Shown one piece after another: positions 54,893 to 62,969 of a DNA stretch of 64,000 bases (the stretch's first letter is position 1; every line of letters starts with the position of its first letter). A program made the position numbers and the translations under genes. Origin of the DNA: Streptomyces sp. TN58 (GTDB taxonomy: Bacteria; Actinomycetota; Actinomycetes; Streptomycetales; Streptomycetaceae); NCBI RefSeq assembly GCF_001941845.1, contig NZ_CP018870.1, positions 1,488,001-1,552,000 on the forward strand. Direction: 5' to 3'. The notes beneath the pieces were generated by a model that saw nothing but the letters and a program-made list of their open reading frames with translations, was not told the DNA's origin and searched no databases.

Positions 54893-56092
54893 TCAGGACT
54901 GGGGCCGTGCCATGGCCTTCACGAAGGCCTTCTCGACGTCGAGGGTGGACAGGACTCCGTAGATGGCGCCGTCGGGTTCGAGGACGAGGTATTCGGTGGC
55001 GGGGTTGGCGCGGAGGTGGTCGAGGAGTTCTTCGCCGGTGAGTTCCGCGGAAACCTTCATGCCGTCGGTGAGGTCCTGGGCGAGGGTGCTGACGGCGACC
55101 CAGGGGCGGCGGTGTTCGGGGACGGAGGCGATGGCGCTCTCGCGGACGATGGCGGTGGGGTCGGCGTGGCCGTCCACGACGACGAGGGCGCGGGCTCCGG
55201 CTTCGTTGGCGCGGCGGAGGGCTTCGGAGAGGGGTGTGGCGTTCTCGACGGGGATGGCGCGGCGGGTGAGGGTGCGGGCGCGCAGTTCGGGGAGGTGTTC
55301 GCGCAGTCGGGCCATGCGGAGGCTGTTGCCGGCGCCGGTCCAGATGATGGCGGCGAGGATGGCGGCGAGGAGGGCGTCCATGACGGTGTCCATGCCGCCG
55401 ATCTCTTCGGTGCGGTTGCCGAGGAGTCCGGTGTGGGTGAGGAGGGGGAGGCCGAGGAGGACGGCGACGGCGAGGGCGCGGCCGACCCAGGCGGCGGCGA
55501 TGGTGCCGGCCATGGGTTTGCCGGTGATGCCCCAGATGAGGGCGCGGAGCATGCGGCCGCCGTCGAGGGGGAGGCCGGGGAGCAGGTTGAAGGCGGCGAC
55601 GAGGAGGTTGGAGATCATGAGGCCGGCGAGGAGGACGCCGGGGACGGTGGCGGGGTCGACGGCTTTCATGCCGAGGTAGAAGGCTGCGGCGAGGAGGAGG
55701 GAGAGGAGGGGGCCGACGAAGGCGAGGACGAATTCGCGGCCGGGGGTCTCGGATTCCTTCTCGATCTCGGAGACTCCGCCGAAGAACTGGAGCTGGATGC
55801 GGCGGACGGGGAGTTTGAAGCGGAGGGCGGCGACGGTGTGGGCGAGTTCGTGGACGAGGACGGAGGCGTAGAAGGCGACGGCGAAGAAGAGGGAGACGAG
55901 GTAGCGGACTGGTCCGAGGTCGGGCAGGACGCGGTCGAGCTGGTCTCCGAAGACCCAGGTGATGAGGGCGGCGACGAGGAACCAGCTGGGTGAGACGTAG
56001 ACGGGCACGCCGAAGGGGCGGCCCATCAGGAGTCCGCCGCCCGGTCCGGAGCGCCGTTTGTCGCGCTCGTCGGTCTGGTCGGTGTCTGCCAC
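54893..56092 (-). CDS. Site-2 protease-like M50 metallopeptidase with CBS pair
   Basis: The 399-residue membrane protein has an N-terminal M50 core: H-E-L-A-H zinc site in A-S-V-L-V-H-E-L-A-H-T-V-A-A-L-R-F, then F-G-G-V-S-E-I-E-K-E-S, L-L-P-G-L-P-L-D-G-G-R-M-L-R and several transmembrane helices. A C-terminal CBS pair follows (about 280-395: A-I-P-V-E-N-A-T-P-L-S-E-A-L and G-V-L-S-T-L-D-V-E-K-A-F). Such enzymes cut within the membrane to release regulators, and CBS domains often bind adenosyl ligands. The GTG at 56092 has AAGGA 6 bases upstream; an N-terminal extension of 33 codons was rejected. Confidence 0.92.
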   Translation of the reverse strand: MADTDQTDERDKRRSGPGGGLLMGRPFGVPVYVSPSWFLVAALITWVFGDQLDRVLPDLGPVRYLVSLFFAVAFYASVLVHELAHTVAALRFKLPVRRIQLQFFGGVSEIEKESETPGREFVLAFVGPLLSLLLAAAFYLGMKAVDPATVPGVLLAGLMISNLLVAAFNLLPGLPLDGGRMLRALIWGITGKPMAGTIAAAWVGRALAVAVLLGLPLLTHTGLLGNRTEEIGGMDTVMDALLAAILAAIIWTGAGNSLRMARLREHLPELRARTLTRRAIPVENATPLSEALRRANEAGARALVVVDGHADPTAIVRESAIASVPEHRRPWVAVSTLAQDLTDGMKVSAELTGEELLDHLRANPATEYLVLEPDGAIYGVLSTLDVEKAFVKAMARPQS

Positions 56093-56259
56093 GTCTGTCC
56101 TTCGTTCGGTGCGGGGGGTGGGGGGTGGTTCTCGTGGTGTTCTGGGTGGTGTGTGCGGTGGGTGTGTAGCGCTTGGTGATGCTCCGATCATGCAGTGCGA
56201 GGGGGCTTGGCGTCGATGGTATGCGCGTGCTGTCGGTCGCGGGTCGTAGGGTTTTGTCC

Positions 56260-57150
56260 ATGACGACGAGCCCTGGTGCCGCGCCCGGTGCGGCCGATGC
56301 CGCGAGCCCTGGTGCTGTGGCGCCTTCTTCTCTCTCTCCTTCCCGGGCGAGCGATTTCATGCAGTGTCCTTTGCTGTACCGGTTCCGGGTGATCGACAAG
56401 CTGCCGGAGAAGCCGAGTGCGGCGGCGACGCGGGGGACGCTGGTGCATGCGGTGCTGGAGCGGCTTTTCGATCATCCTGCGCAGGAGCGGACGGCGCCGC
56501 GGGCGAAGGGGCTGGTCGCGGGGCAGTGGGAGCGGTTGCTGGGGTCGCGTCCGGAGCTGGCGGAGCTGTTTCCGGGGGGTGACGAGGGGGCGGGGCTGGC
56601 TCGGTGGCTGACGGAGGCGGAGGCGCTGGTCGAGCGCTGGTTCACGTTGGAGGATCCGACGCGGCTGGAGCCGGTGGAGCGGGAGTTCTTCGTGGAGGCG
56701 GAGCTGGAGTCGGGGCTGCGGCTGCGCGGGATCATCGACCGGGTGGATGTGGCGCCGTCGGGTGAGGTGCGGATCGTCGACTACAAGACGGGGAAGGCGC
56801 CGCGGCCGGAGTATGCGGAGGGCGCGCTGTTCCAGATGAAGTTCTACGCGCTGGTGGTGTGGCGGCTGAAGCGGGTGGTGCCGCGGCGGCTGCAGCTGGT
56901 GTATCTGGGCAGTGGGGACGTGCTGACGTACGACCCGGTGGTGGCGGACCTGGAGCGGGTGGAGCGCAAGCTGCTCGCGCTGTGGGAGGCGATCCGGGAG
57001 GCGACGGCGACGGGTGAGTGGCGGCCGCGGCCGACGAAGCTGTGTGGTTGGTGTGACCACCAGGCGTCGTGTCCGGAGTTCGGGGGTACTCCCCCGGTGT
57101 ATCCGTTGCCGGTGGTGCCGCGGCCCGGCGGCGCTTCGGCGGGTAGCTGA
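56260..57150 (+). CDS. RecB-type PD-(D/E)XK nuclease with Fe-S cysteines
   Basis: The 296-residue protein has S-A-S/S-R-A-S-D-F-M-Q-C-P-L-L-Y-R-F-R near its N-terminus and the nuclease core G-I-I-D-R-V-D and I-V-D-Y-K-T-G-K. A C-terminal C-G-W-C-D-H-Q-A-S-C-P group, with the first Cys in F-M-Q-C-P, gives the four-cysteine Fe-S pattern of AddB/Cas4-like nucleases. It lacks a helicase domain. The likely role is DNA end or repair processing. A TAGGGT box ends 7 bases before the ATG at 56260, so the transcript may be leaderless. Divergent from the M50 gene. Confidence 0.88.
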   Translation: MTTSPGAAPGAADAASPGAVAPSSLSPSRASDFMQCPLLYRFRVIDKLPEKPSAAATRGTLVHAVLERLFDHPAQERTAPRAKGLVAGQWERLLGSRPELAELFPGGDEGAGLARWLTEAEALVERWFTLEDPTRLEPVEREFFVEAELESGLRLRGIIDRVDVAPSGEVRIVDYKTGKAPRPEYAEGALFQMKFYALVVWRLKRVVPRRLQLVYLGSGDVLTYDPVVADLERVERKLLALWEAIREATATGEWRPRPTKLCGWCDHQASCPEFGGTPPVYPLPVVPRPGGASAGS

Positions 57151-57241
57151 GGGCTGCGGCCGGGGCGGATTCCTTGATCGTCGGGTCAGGGCAGAATGGG
57201 CGTGTCCGCCGAAGCCGTCCGACGAATTCGAGGTATCGCCC

Positions 57242-57913
57242 GTGGCCGTCCGCGTTCTCCTGGTCGACGACCAGCCCCTGTTGCGCACCGGCTTCCGGAT
57301 GATCCTGGAGGCGGAGGAGGACTTGGCGGTGGTCGGCGAGGCCGGGGACGGCTTGCAGGCGCTGGACCAGGTGCGGGCGCTGCAGCCGGATGTGGTGCTG
57401 ATGGACATCCGGATGCCGCGGATGGACGGGGTGGAGGCGACGCGGCAGATCACCGGGCCGGGCCGGGACGGTCCGGCGAAGGTGCTGGTGCTGACCACGT
57501 TCGACCTGGACGAGTACGTGGTGGAGGCGCTGCGGGCGGGGGCGAGCGGGTTCCTGTTGAAGGACGCGCCGGCCGTTGAGCTGGTGCAGGCGATCCGGGT
57601 GGTGGCGGCGGGCGAGGCGATGCTCGCGCCGAGCATCACGCGGCGGCTGCTGGACAAGTACGCGGGGCATCTGCCGTCGGGTGACGAGCGTGTCCCGGAC
57701 ACGCTGGGGACGCTGACCGAGCGTGAGGTGGAGGTGCTGAAGCTGGTGGCGCGGGGTTTGTCGAACGCGGAGATCGCGGCGGATCTGTTCGTGAGCGAGA
57801 CGACGGTCAAGACGCATGTGGGGCACGTCCTGACGAAGCTGGGCCTGCGTGACCGGGTCCAGGCGGCGGTGTACGCGTACGAGAGCGGCCTGGTCCGCCC
57901 CGGAGCCCAGTAG
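57242..57913 (+). CDS. NarL/FixJ-family response regulator
   Basis: The 223-residue protein has a receiver domain (1-125) with acidic pair D-D (9-10), phospho-Asp55 in V-L-M-D-I-R-M-P and Lys in L-L-K-D-A. A LuxR-type HTH follows (about 155-215: L-T-E-R-E-V-E-V-L-K-L-V-A-R-G-L-S-N-A-E-I-A). No histidine kinase is adjacent, so it is an orphan here. The GTG at 57242 has GAGG 9 bases upstream. It follows the nuclease by 91 bases in the same direction. Confidence 0.93.
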   Translation: MAVRVLLVDDQPLLRTGFRMILEAEEDLAVVGEAGDGLQALDQVRALQPDVVLMDIRMPRMDGVEATRQITGPGRDGPAKVLVLTTFDLDEYVVEALRAGASGFLLKDAPAVELVQAIRVVAAGEAMLAPSITRRLLDKYAGHLPSGDERVPDTLGTLTEREVEVLKLVARGLSNAEIAADLFVSETTVKTHVGHVLTKLGLRDRVQAAVYAYESGLVRPGAQ

Positions 57914-57988
57914 CCCCCGCCGAGCCGTGGGCGCCTCCGGCGCGGGTTCCTCCGGGGCTCCGGCCCGACGCGACCGTTGCACGGGCGA

Positions 57989-58115
57989 GTGAGCCGAAGG
58001 GGCCGCGTCGGCGATGGAGGGCGAGCGCCCGGAGGAATCCGCGAGGAACGAGCGGATTCCGAGGACGCACGCCCTCCTGCAGCCGACAAGAGCGGGCCCG
58101 GAGGCGAACCGCCCC
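57989..58115. repeat. 125-bp palindromic repeat, copy 1
   Basis: This copy starts GTGAGCCGAAGG and ends GGAGGCGAACCGCCC. An inner stem GGAATCCGC/GCGGATTCC and an outer stem GGAGGGCG/CGCCCTCC give a two-level hairpin. Copy 2 begins 143 bases further on and differs from it at only a few positions. Confidence 0.85.
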
Positions 58116-58131
58116 GGGAAAAGAGGTGCGG

Positions 58132-58259
58132 GTGAGCCGAAGGGGCCGCGTCGGCGAAGGAGGGCGAGCGCCCGGAGGAATCCGCGAGGAACGAGCGGAT
58201 TCCGAGGACGCACGCCCTCCTGCAGCCGACAAAAGCGGGCCCGGAGGCGAACCGCCCCC
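58132..58259. repeat. 125-bp palindromic repeat, copy 2
   Basis: This direct repeat of copy 1 is nearly identical over its whole length, with the same inner and outer stems. Between the copies lies only a 16-base spacer. There is no gene in the 57914-58337 interval. Confidence 0.85.
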
Positions 58260-58337
58260 GTGAAGAGACACCTCATGCGGCTAAGCCGTCAAGGCGGCCC
58301 CGGGGTCTCGCCCGGCAGTTGTCCGGATGATCCGTGA

Positions 58338-58832
58338 TCATTTTGGTGTGTCGGCCGTGAAGGCGTACACCCGGAGCGGGTCGAGGTGCAGTTCGTGGGG
58401 GCCCATGCAGTCAGCGGCGAGAGTGGCCACGAGCGCCCCGCACACGCACGCCATGTTGCGGCCTCCGGTGCCAAGCGGTCCGCAGCACCCGTGATGGATG
58501 CCGAGGGACCCGGCCAGCTGCAGGCTGGGCACGTCCTCCGGGTGCACGATCACGGAGTTCCTGGGCCCTGCGGGCACCATGCCGGTCATGTCAGGCGGCA
58601 TGAGAAGGGCACGGCTCCGATGCGGGTCTACGGCCTGGGCGTCAGGGGCCACGAAAGGTGCGCCCCAAGGCTCGGGATCGATGACACAGCTGCCACGCGG
58701 GACGGTCGACGGCGCGAGCCGAGTCACGCTGTGACGATCCCTGTCGTGCACGGAGACGTCGGGGACGTCCGTGAGCTCCTGCAGGTTCGGGGTGAGCTCG
58801 GCGCCGCATTTCGCGCAGTAGAAGACCGTCAT
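58338..58832 (-). CDS. Cysteine-rich zinc-ribbon-like protein of unknown function
   Basis: I do not recognise a family. The 164-residue protein begins M-T-V-F-Y-C-A-K-C-G-A-E-L-T and has a second cysteine cluster near the C-terminus (H-H-G-C-C-G-P, A-C-V-C-G, D-C-M-G-P). Both probably bind zinc. The middle is Pro-rich, with V-A-P-D-A-Q-A-V-D-P-H-R-S. The start (ATG at 58832) has no ribosome site. A GTG lies nine codons upstream. The gene is flanked by copies of the 125-bp repeat on both sides, which sets it apart as an accessory gene in this otherwise conserved part of the window. Confidence 0.65.
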   Translation of the reverse strand: MTVFYCAKCGAELTPNLQELTDVPDVSVHDRDRHSVTRLAPSTVPRGSCVIDPEPWGAPFVAPDAQAVDPHRSRALLMPPDMTGMVPAGPRNSVIVHPEDVPSLQLAGSLGIHHGCCGPLGTGGRNMACVCGALVATLAADCMGPHELHLDPLRVYAFTADTPK

Positions 58833-58995
58833 AGCAGCCGTTGTATCCGGTCTTTGCACAGCCTCGCACGGTCGGAGGTGTCGTAGGGGTCACCATGGGA
58901 CCGACCGGGCCACGCACTTCCTGCCCGAGCGGACACGCCGCCCCGGGGCCATCAGAGATCCAGGACCTCTGGTTGCCATCGAATCAGAGGTGCGA

Positions 58996-59117
58996 GTGAG
59001 TCGAAGGGGCCGCGTCGGCGAAGGAGGGCGAGCGCCCGGAGGAGTCCGCGGGGAACGAGCGGATTCCGAGGACGCACGCCCTCCTGCAGCCACAAGAGCG
59101 GGCCTGGAGGCGAACCG
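58996..59117. repeat. 125-bp palindromic repeat, copy 3
   Basis: This more diverged copy has the same order of blocks (GTGAG(T/C)CGAAGG, GGAGGGCG, GCGGATTCC, CGCCCTCC, GGAGGCGAACCG). It lies after the first peptide-binding gene (minus strand) and overlaps its terminator hairpin, so it may have been co-opted as a terminator. Confidence 0.8.
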
Positions 59118-59125
59118 AGCCTCCA
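59105..59125 (-). terminator. Terminator hairpin after substrate-binding protein 1
   Basis: TGGAGGC and GCCTCCA pair around a 7-base loop, beginning about 6 bases after the stop codon. It is formed partly from the end of repeat copy 3. Confidence 0.55.
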
Positions 59126-59131
59126 AGGGGG

Positions 59132-60715
59132 TCAGCCCTTGCTGATCTCCCAGAAGCGGAAGACCGTGGAGGCGTCGAGGGACCACTGGAGGCCGTTGAC
59201 GTTCTGGCGGGTGACGGCGTACTGCTTGCCCTGCCAGAGCGGGAGGAGCGGGAGTTCGTCGGCGACGATGTCCTGGAGGCGGTCGTAGTCGGTGTTGGCC
59301 GCGGTGCGGTCGGACTTCGCGGAGGTCGACGGGATGATCGTCCCGGTGATCTCCTTGTTGTCGTAGTTGTTGTTCAGGACGTTGCCGGGGCCGAAGAACG
59401 GCTGGGTGAAGTTGTCGGCGTCCGGGTAGTCGGGGACCCAGCCCTTGACGTAGATGCCGTACTTGCCGGCCTGGATGTCCTTTTCGTACTGCTCGTACTC
59501 GACGGACTTGACGTCGGCTTCGAAGAGGCCGCTGTCGTTGAGCTGCTTGGCGATGACCTCGAACTGGTGGTCGGTGGAGGGGCCGTAGCGGGAGGGGGTC
59601 GAGTAGAGGGTGACCTTGACCTTGCCGTTGATGTTGGCGGCCTTGAGGACGGCCTTGGCCTTCTCGGGCTGCGGGGTGCCGCCGTAGCGGTCGAAGAACG
59701 GCGTGGTGTGGCCGGCGATGCCGGTGGGGACGATGGAGTACAGGGCGGTGGCGGTGCCTGCGTACACGTCCTTGACGAGGGCTTCGCGGTCGACGAGGTA
59801 GGCGATGGCCTTGCGGACGGGGAGCTTGCCGACGACGGGGTCGTTCATGTTGAAGACCATGTGTTCGACTTCGGCGCCGGTGCCCTGGACGACGTCGACC
59901 TTGTCGTCGCCGGTTTTGCTGGAGGCGAGGGCGGCGATGTCCTTGGCGGCGAGGCCGCGGAAGGCGAAGTCGACGTCTCCGTTTTCGAGGACGGTCTTGA
60001 GGCCGGCCTGGTCGCCGTTGAAGAACTTGAGGGTGACGCCGGTGTTCTTCGCCTTGGCCTTGCCGGTGTAGGACTCGTTGACGGAGAAGGTGGCGCTCTT
60101 CTCGCTGAAGGAGTCGAGCTTGTAGACGCCGGAGCCGACGGCCTTGTTGTCGGTGCGGAGCTTGTCGGCCGGGTATTCGCGGTGGTCGACGATGGAGCCC
60201 GCGCCGGAGGCGATCTTGCTCGGGAAGGTGGCGTCGGAGGTCTTCAGGCGGAAGACGACGGTGTGGTCGTCCGGGGCGTCGATGCCGGCGATCGAGGCGA
60301 GCATGACGGCGGGGCCGTTCTCGTCGTTGATCTTCAGCGTGCGCTCGAAGGAGTACTTGACGTCCTTGGAGGTGAGCTCGTGCCCGTTGCTGAACTTCAG
60401 GTCCTTCTTCAGCGTGCACTTGAAGAGCTTGCTGTCGCCGCCCTCGAAGGCGCAGCTCTGGGCGGCGTCGGGCTCGGGGGTGGTGCCGCCCTTGGGGAAG
60501 CTCAGCAGCGACTGGAAGACGTTGTTGAAGAGCAGCCAGGAGCCGGGGTCGTAGCCGGATGCCGGGTCGGTGGACTTCACCTTGTCGGATATGCCCATGA
60601 CCACGCCCTTGCCGCTGCCGGCGTTGGAGCCATCGGTCGAACCGCAACCGCTGAGCAGCGCGGCGGCGGTGGCTGCGCCGAGCGGGGCCGCCAGCCACTG
60701 GTTACGTCGATTCAC
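59132..60715 (-). CDS. Oligopeptide/dipeptide ABC transporter substrate-binding lipoprotein 1
   Basis: The 527-residue protein has a lipoprotein signal (lipobox L-L-S-G-C, Cys24). The SBP family 5 fold includes F-S-N-G-H-E-L-T-S-K-D-V-K-Y-S-F-E-R, V-V-F-R-L-K-T-S-D and G-I-Y-V-K-G-W-V-P-D-Y-P-D-A-D-N. It captures peptides or similar solutes outside the membrane. The GTG at 60715 has AAGGA 8 bases upstream. It is 71 bases downstream of a close paralogue. No permease or ATPase gene is beside it in the window, so the two proteins probably work with a transporter encoded elsewhere. Confidence 0.92.
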   Translation of the reverse strand: MNRRNQWLAAPLGAATAAALLSGCGSTDGSNAGSGKGVVMGISDKVKSTDPASGYDPGSWLLFNNVFQSLLSFPKGGTTPEPDAAQSCAFEGGDSKLFKCTLKKDLKFSNGHELTSKDVKYSFERTLKINDENGPAVMLASIAGIDAPDDHTVVFRLKTSDATFPSKIASGAGSIVDHREYPADKLRTDNKAVGSGVYKLDSFSEKSATFSVNESYTGKAKAKNTGVTLKFFNGDQAGLKTVLENGDVDFAFRGLAAKDIAALASSKTGDDKVDVVQGTGAEVEHMVFNMNDPVVGKLPVRKAIAYLVDREALVKDVYAGTATALYSIVPTGIAGHTTPFFDRYGGTPQPEKAKAVLKAANINGKVKVTLYSTPSRYGPSTDHQFEVIAKQLNDSGLFEADVKSVEYEQYEKDIQAGKYGIYVKGWVPDYPDADNFTQPFFGPGNVLNNNYDNKEITGTIIPSTSAKSDRTAANTDYDRLQDIVADELPLLPLWQGKQYAVTRQNVNGLQWSLDASTVFRFWEISKG

Positions 60716-60786
60716 GGATACGTCCTTCACAGTCGAACTGTTTCGTTGCTCCGGCCCGCGACATCCGCTGCCGGTCCTTGCCTTGC

Positions 60787-62391
60787 TCAGCCGCTTACGC
60801 CGCGGCCGAGCTCCCACAACTGGAGGTCGGAGATGGCGTTGACCGACCACTCCACTCCGGTGATTCCGTCGCGTGCGGCGACGTACTGCTTGCCCTGCCA
60901 CAGGGGCAGGACGGGTACGTCCTCGGCGACGATGTCCTGCATCTCCGTGACCGCGGGCGCGGCGACGTTGCGGTCGACCGCGCGCCGGGACTCGGGGAGG
61001 AGCCTGGTGCGCACCGTGTTGTTGGCGTACGGCGTGCCCAGGAAGTTGTCCTGCTCCAGGAACGGGGCGAGGAAGTTGTCGGCGTCCGGGTAGTCGGGGA
61101 ACCAGCCGAGTCCGTAGGCGGCGTGGTCGCCCTTCTTCTGGGCGGGGCGGAAGTCGGACCATTCGCTGCCCTGGACGGTGATGTCGAAGAGCTGGGTGGC
61201 GTTGAGCTGGGCCTTGAGGGTTTCGAACTCGGCCGCGGTGCCGTCGCCGTAGTGGTCGCTGGTGTAGTGGAGGGTCAGCTTGACCGGGGTCTTGATCCCG
61301 GCGTCCTTCAGCAGTGCGGCGGCCTTGGGCGTGTTGGCGTCGCCGTACTTGTTGTAGAAGGAGTTGACGTGGCCGGTGACGCTGGTGGGGACCAGTGAGT
61401 AGAGCGGCTGGGCGGACTTGCCGTAGACCTTGGAGATGAGTGCGCTGCGGTCGACGGCGGCGGCGAGGGCTTGGCGGACGGCCTTTTCCTTGACGACGGG
61501 TGCGTCGGTGTTGAAGCCGATGTAGCGGATCTCCAGGCCGGGCATGGGGACCAGCTTGACGCCCTGGGGCGGGTTGGCGCTGAGTTCGTTGATCTGGGCG
61601 GGCGACAGGGTGCGGGAGACCATGTGGATCTTGCCGTCGGTGAGTGCCTTGCCCATGGCCGGGGAGTCGCGGAAGGTGCGCAGCTCGATCTTGTCGTTGC
61701 GGAGCTTGAGGTCGCCCTTGTAGTGGGGGTTCTTGGTGAAGACGGCGCGGACGAGGCGGTTGTCCTTGACTTCGGCCTTCATCGTGTAGGGCCCGGAGCC
61801 GTCGACGGCGAAGCCCTCGCGGAGTTTGCCGGCGTCGTAGTTCTTCGCGCTGACGATGCCGGCGGCGGGGGTGGAGAGCTTGTGGGGGAAGGTGGCGTCG
61901 GGGGTCTTCAGGTGGAAGACGACGGTGTCCTCGCTCGTTGCCTCGACCTTGTCGAGGGTGGAGAGGAGTGAGGAGGGGCCGTTCTCGTCCTTGATCGCGA
62001 GGACGCGGTCGATGGAGAACTTGACGTCCTTGGCGGTGAGCGGGTCTCCGTCGGCGAACTTGAGGCCGGCGCGCAGGGTGCAGCGGTAGCTCTGGTTGCC
62101 GGTGTCGGTGAAGCGGCAGGCGGAGGCGGCTTCGGGGACGGGCTGGCCGCCGCCGCGGGGGGTGTGCATGAGCGTCTGGACGGTCTGGCGCAGGATGTTC
62201 CAGGTGCCGGCGTCGTAGGCGTATGCGGGGTCGAAGGGGGCGGGAGCGAAGTCTGCGGCCTCGAACCGGTCGGTGGTGCCGACGACGATCGCTGCGGATC
62301 CTGCTCCTCCGCCGCTGGCTGTGCCGCATGCGGCCAGTGCGGGGGTGAGCAGTCCGGCCGCGGCCGTCAGCACCATGGTCTTGCGGTTCAT
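60787..62391 (-). CDS. Oligopeptide/dipeptide ABC transporter substrate-binding lipoprotein 2
   Basis: The 534-residue paralogue has a lipobox L-A-A-C (Cys22) and the same family-5 motifs: F-A-D-G-D-P-L-T-A-K-D-V-K-F-S-I-D-R, V-V-F-H-L-K-T-P-D-A-T-F-P-H-K-L, and G-L-G-W-F-P-D-Y-P-D-A-D-N-F-L-A-P. Both copies also share the C-terminal P-V/L-L-P-L-W-Q-G-K-Q-Y, showing a duplication. It starts at ATG 62391 with GGGAG 10 bases upstream. Its 578-base upstream gap contains a palindromic operator candidate. The longer frame to 62649 was rejected. Confidence 0.92.
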   Translation of the reverse strand: MNRKTMVLTAAAGLLTPALAACGTASGGGAGSAAIVVGTTDRFEAADFAPAPFDPAYAYDAGTWNILRQTVQTLMHTPRGGGQPVPEAASACRFTDTGNQSYRCTLRAGLKFADGDPLTAKDVKFSIDRVLAIKDENGPSSLLSTLDKVEATSEDTVVFHLKTPDATFPHKLSTPAAGIVSAKNYDAGKLREGFAVDGSGPYTMKAEVKDNRLVRAVFTKNPHYKGDLKLRNDKIELRTFRDSPAMGKALTDGKIHMVSRTLSPAQINELSANPPQGVKLVPMPGLEIRYIGFNTDAPVVKEKAVRQALAAAVDRSALISKVYGKSAQPLYSLVPTSVTGHVNSFYNKYGDANTPKAAALLKDAGIKTPVKLTLHYTSDHYGDGTAAEFETLKAQLNATQLFDITVQGSEWSDFRPAQKKGDHAAYGLGWFPDYPDADNFLAPFLEQDNFLGTPYANNTVRTRLLPESRRAVDRNVAAPAVTEMQDIVAEDVPVLPLWQGKQYVAARDGITGVEWSVNAISDLQLWELGRGVSG

Positions 62392-62683
62392 GCTGGAAGT
62401 ACTCCCTGTGACCGGCACTTGTTCAAAGCGGTGTGGAGGGCACTTCGCGGTGGTCGCCCGTTCGGGGCGGGACGATCGGGCCGGTGTTGTGACGATCGGT
62501 CCACGCGGTTCCGGCACAGGGGTGTGTGTCCGGGACGGCTGGGTGCGGCGAGGTGCCCGGATCGACACTAGTGGTCCGTGGCGGGATGGCTGGAACTGGC
62601 CGGACTTGGGACGTAATCGCACTGTGATCGGAGCGAACTGCCTGTTCACAGGCAGGGCTGCGCAGATTCGGTCAGGGGCTGAT

Positions 62684-62699
62684 CAATGTGGACACATTG
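62684..62699. promoter_or_regulatory. CAATGTG-GA-CACATTG palindrome
   Basis: This perfect 7-bp inverted repeat with a 2-base centre lies about 295 bases upstream of substrate-binding protein 2. It is a candidate transcription-factor site. No regulator gene is adjacent. Confidence 0.5.
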
Positions 62700-62770
62700 G
62701 TAGCCGTCGGGGGCTTGCGACAGGTCCGTCGGGGGTGTGGCGCGTGACCAAGCTCACTCTGCGCAACGAC

Positions 62771-62826
62771 CCTGGAGAGGATGGAATTTCGGCCTCCAGG
62801 GCCTACGACGGAAGATCCTTCCGTCG
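62771..62826. other. Two adjacent stem-loops
   Basis: CCTGGAG/CTCCAGG at 62771-62800 and CGACGGAAG/CTTCCGTCG (3-base loop) at 62806-62826 lie side by side. They may be terminators for the HAD gene, whose stop is 144 bases away on the minus strand, or features of the upstream region of the binding-protein operon. Confidence 0.45.
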
Positions 62827-62890
62827 GGGCGCCGCCGGGCAGGGTTCCGTTCGGCACGGAGCGTGCACAGGGGGTCTCGTTGCGTGGCGA

Positions 62891-62923
62891 TGCATACCGA
62901 TGTAGGTCAGTGCATGCCGATGT
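62891..62923. repeat. Direct repeat TGCATACCGATGT / TGCATGCCGATGT
   Basis: Two 13-base copies differing at one position are spaced 20 bases start to start, i.e. about two helical turns. This is a typical arrangement for a dimeric or tandem binding site, but its owner is not known. Confidence 0.45.
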
Positions 62924-62969
62924 GTCCACTCAGGTCAGGCGGCGGCGCCGTGCGGGCCCGTCGTCACTC

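Noticed and set aside
53844..56399. An 851-residue open frame on the minus strand
   Set aside because: It is a His/Arg/Pro-rich shadow of TrmI and the M50 protein in another frame.
56260..57150. Cas4
   Set aside because: The RecB/Cas4-type nuclease has the Fe-S cysteines, but there is no CRISPR array or cas neighbour, and it sits in the conserved arc-TrmI-M50 neighbourhood.
60716..62329. N-terminal extension of substrate-binding protein 1 to 1065 residues
   Set aside because: The extra 538 residues are an Arg/Pro-rich out-of-frame reading of its paralogue; the lipoprotein signal marks the true start at 60715.
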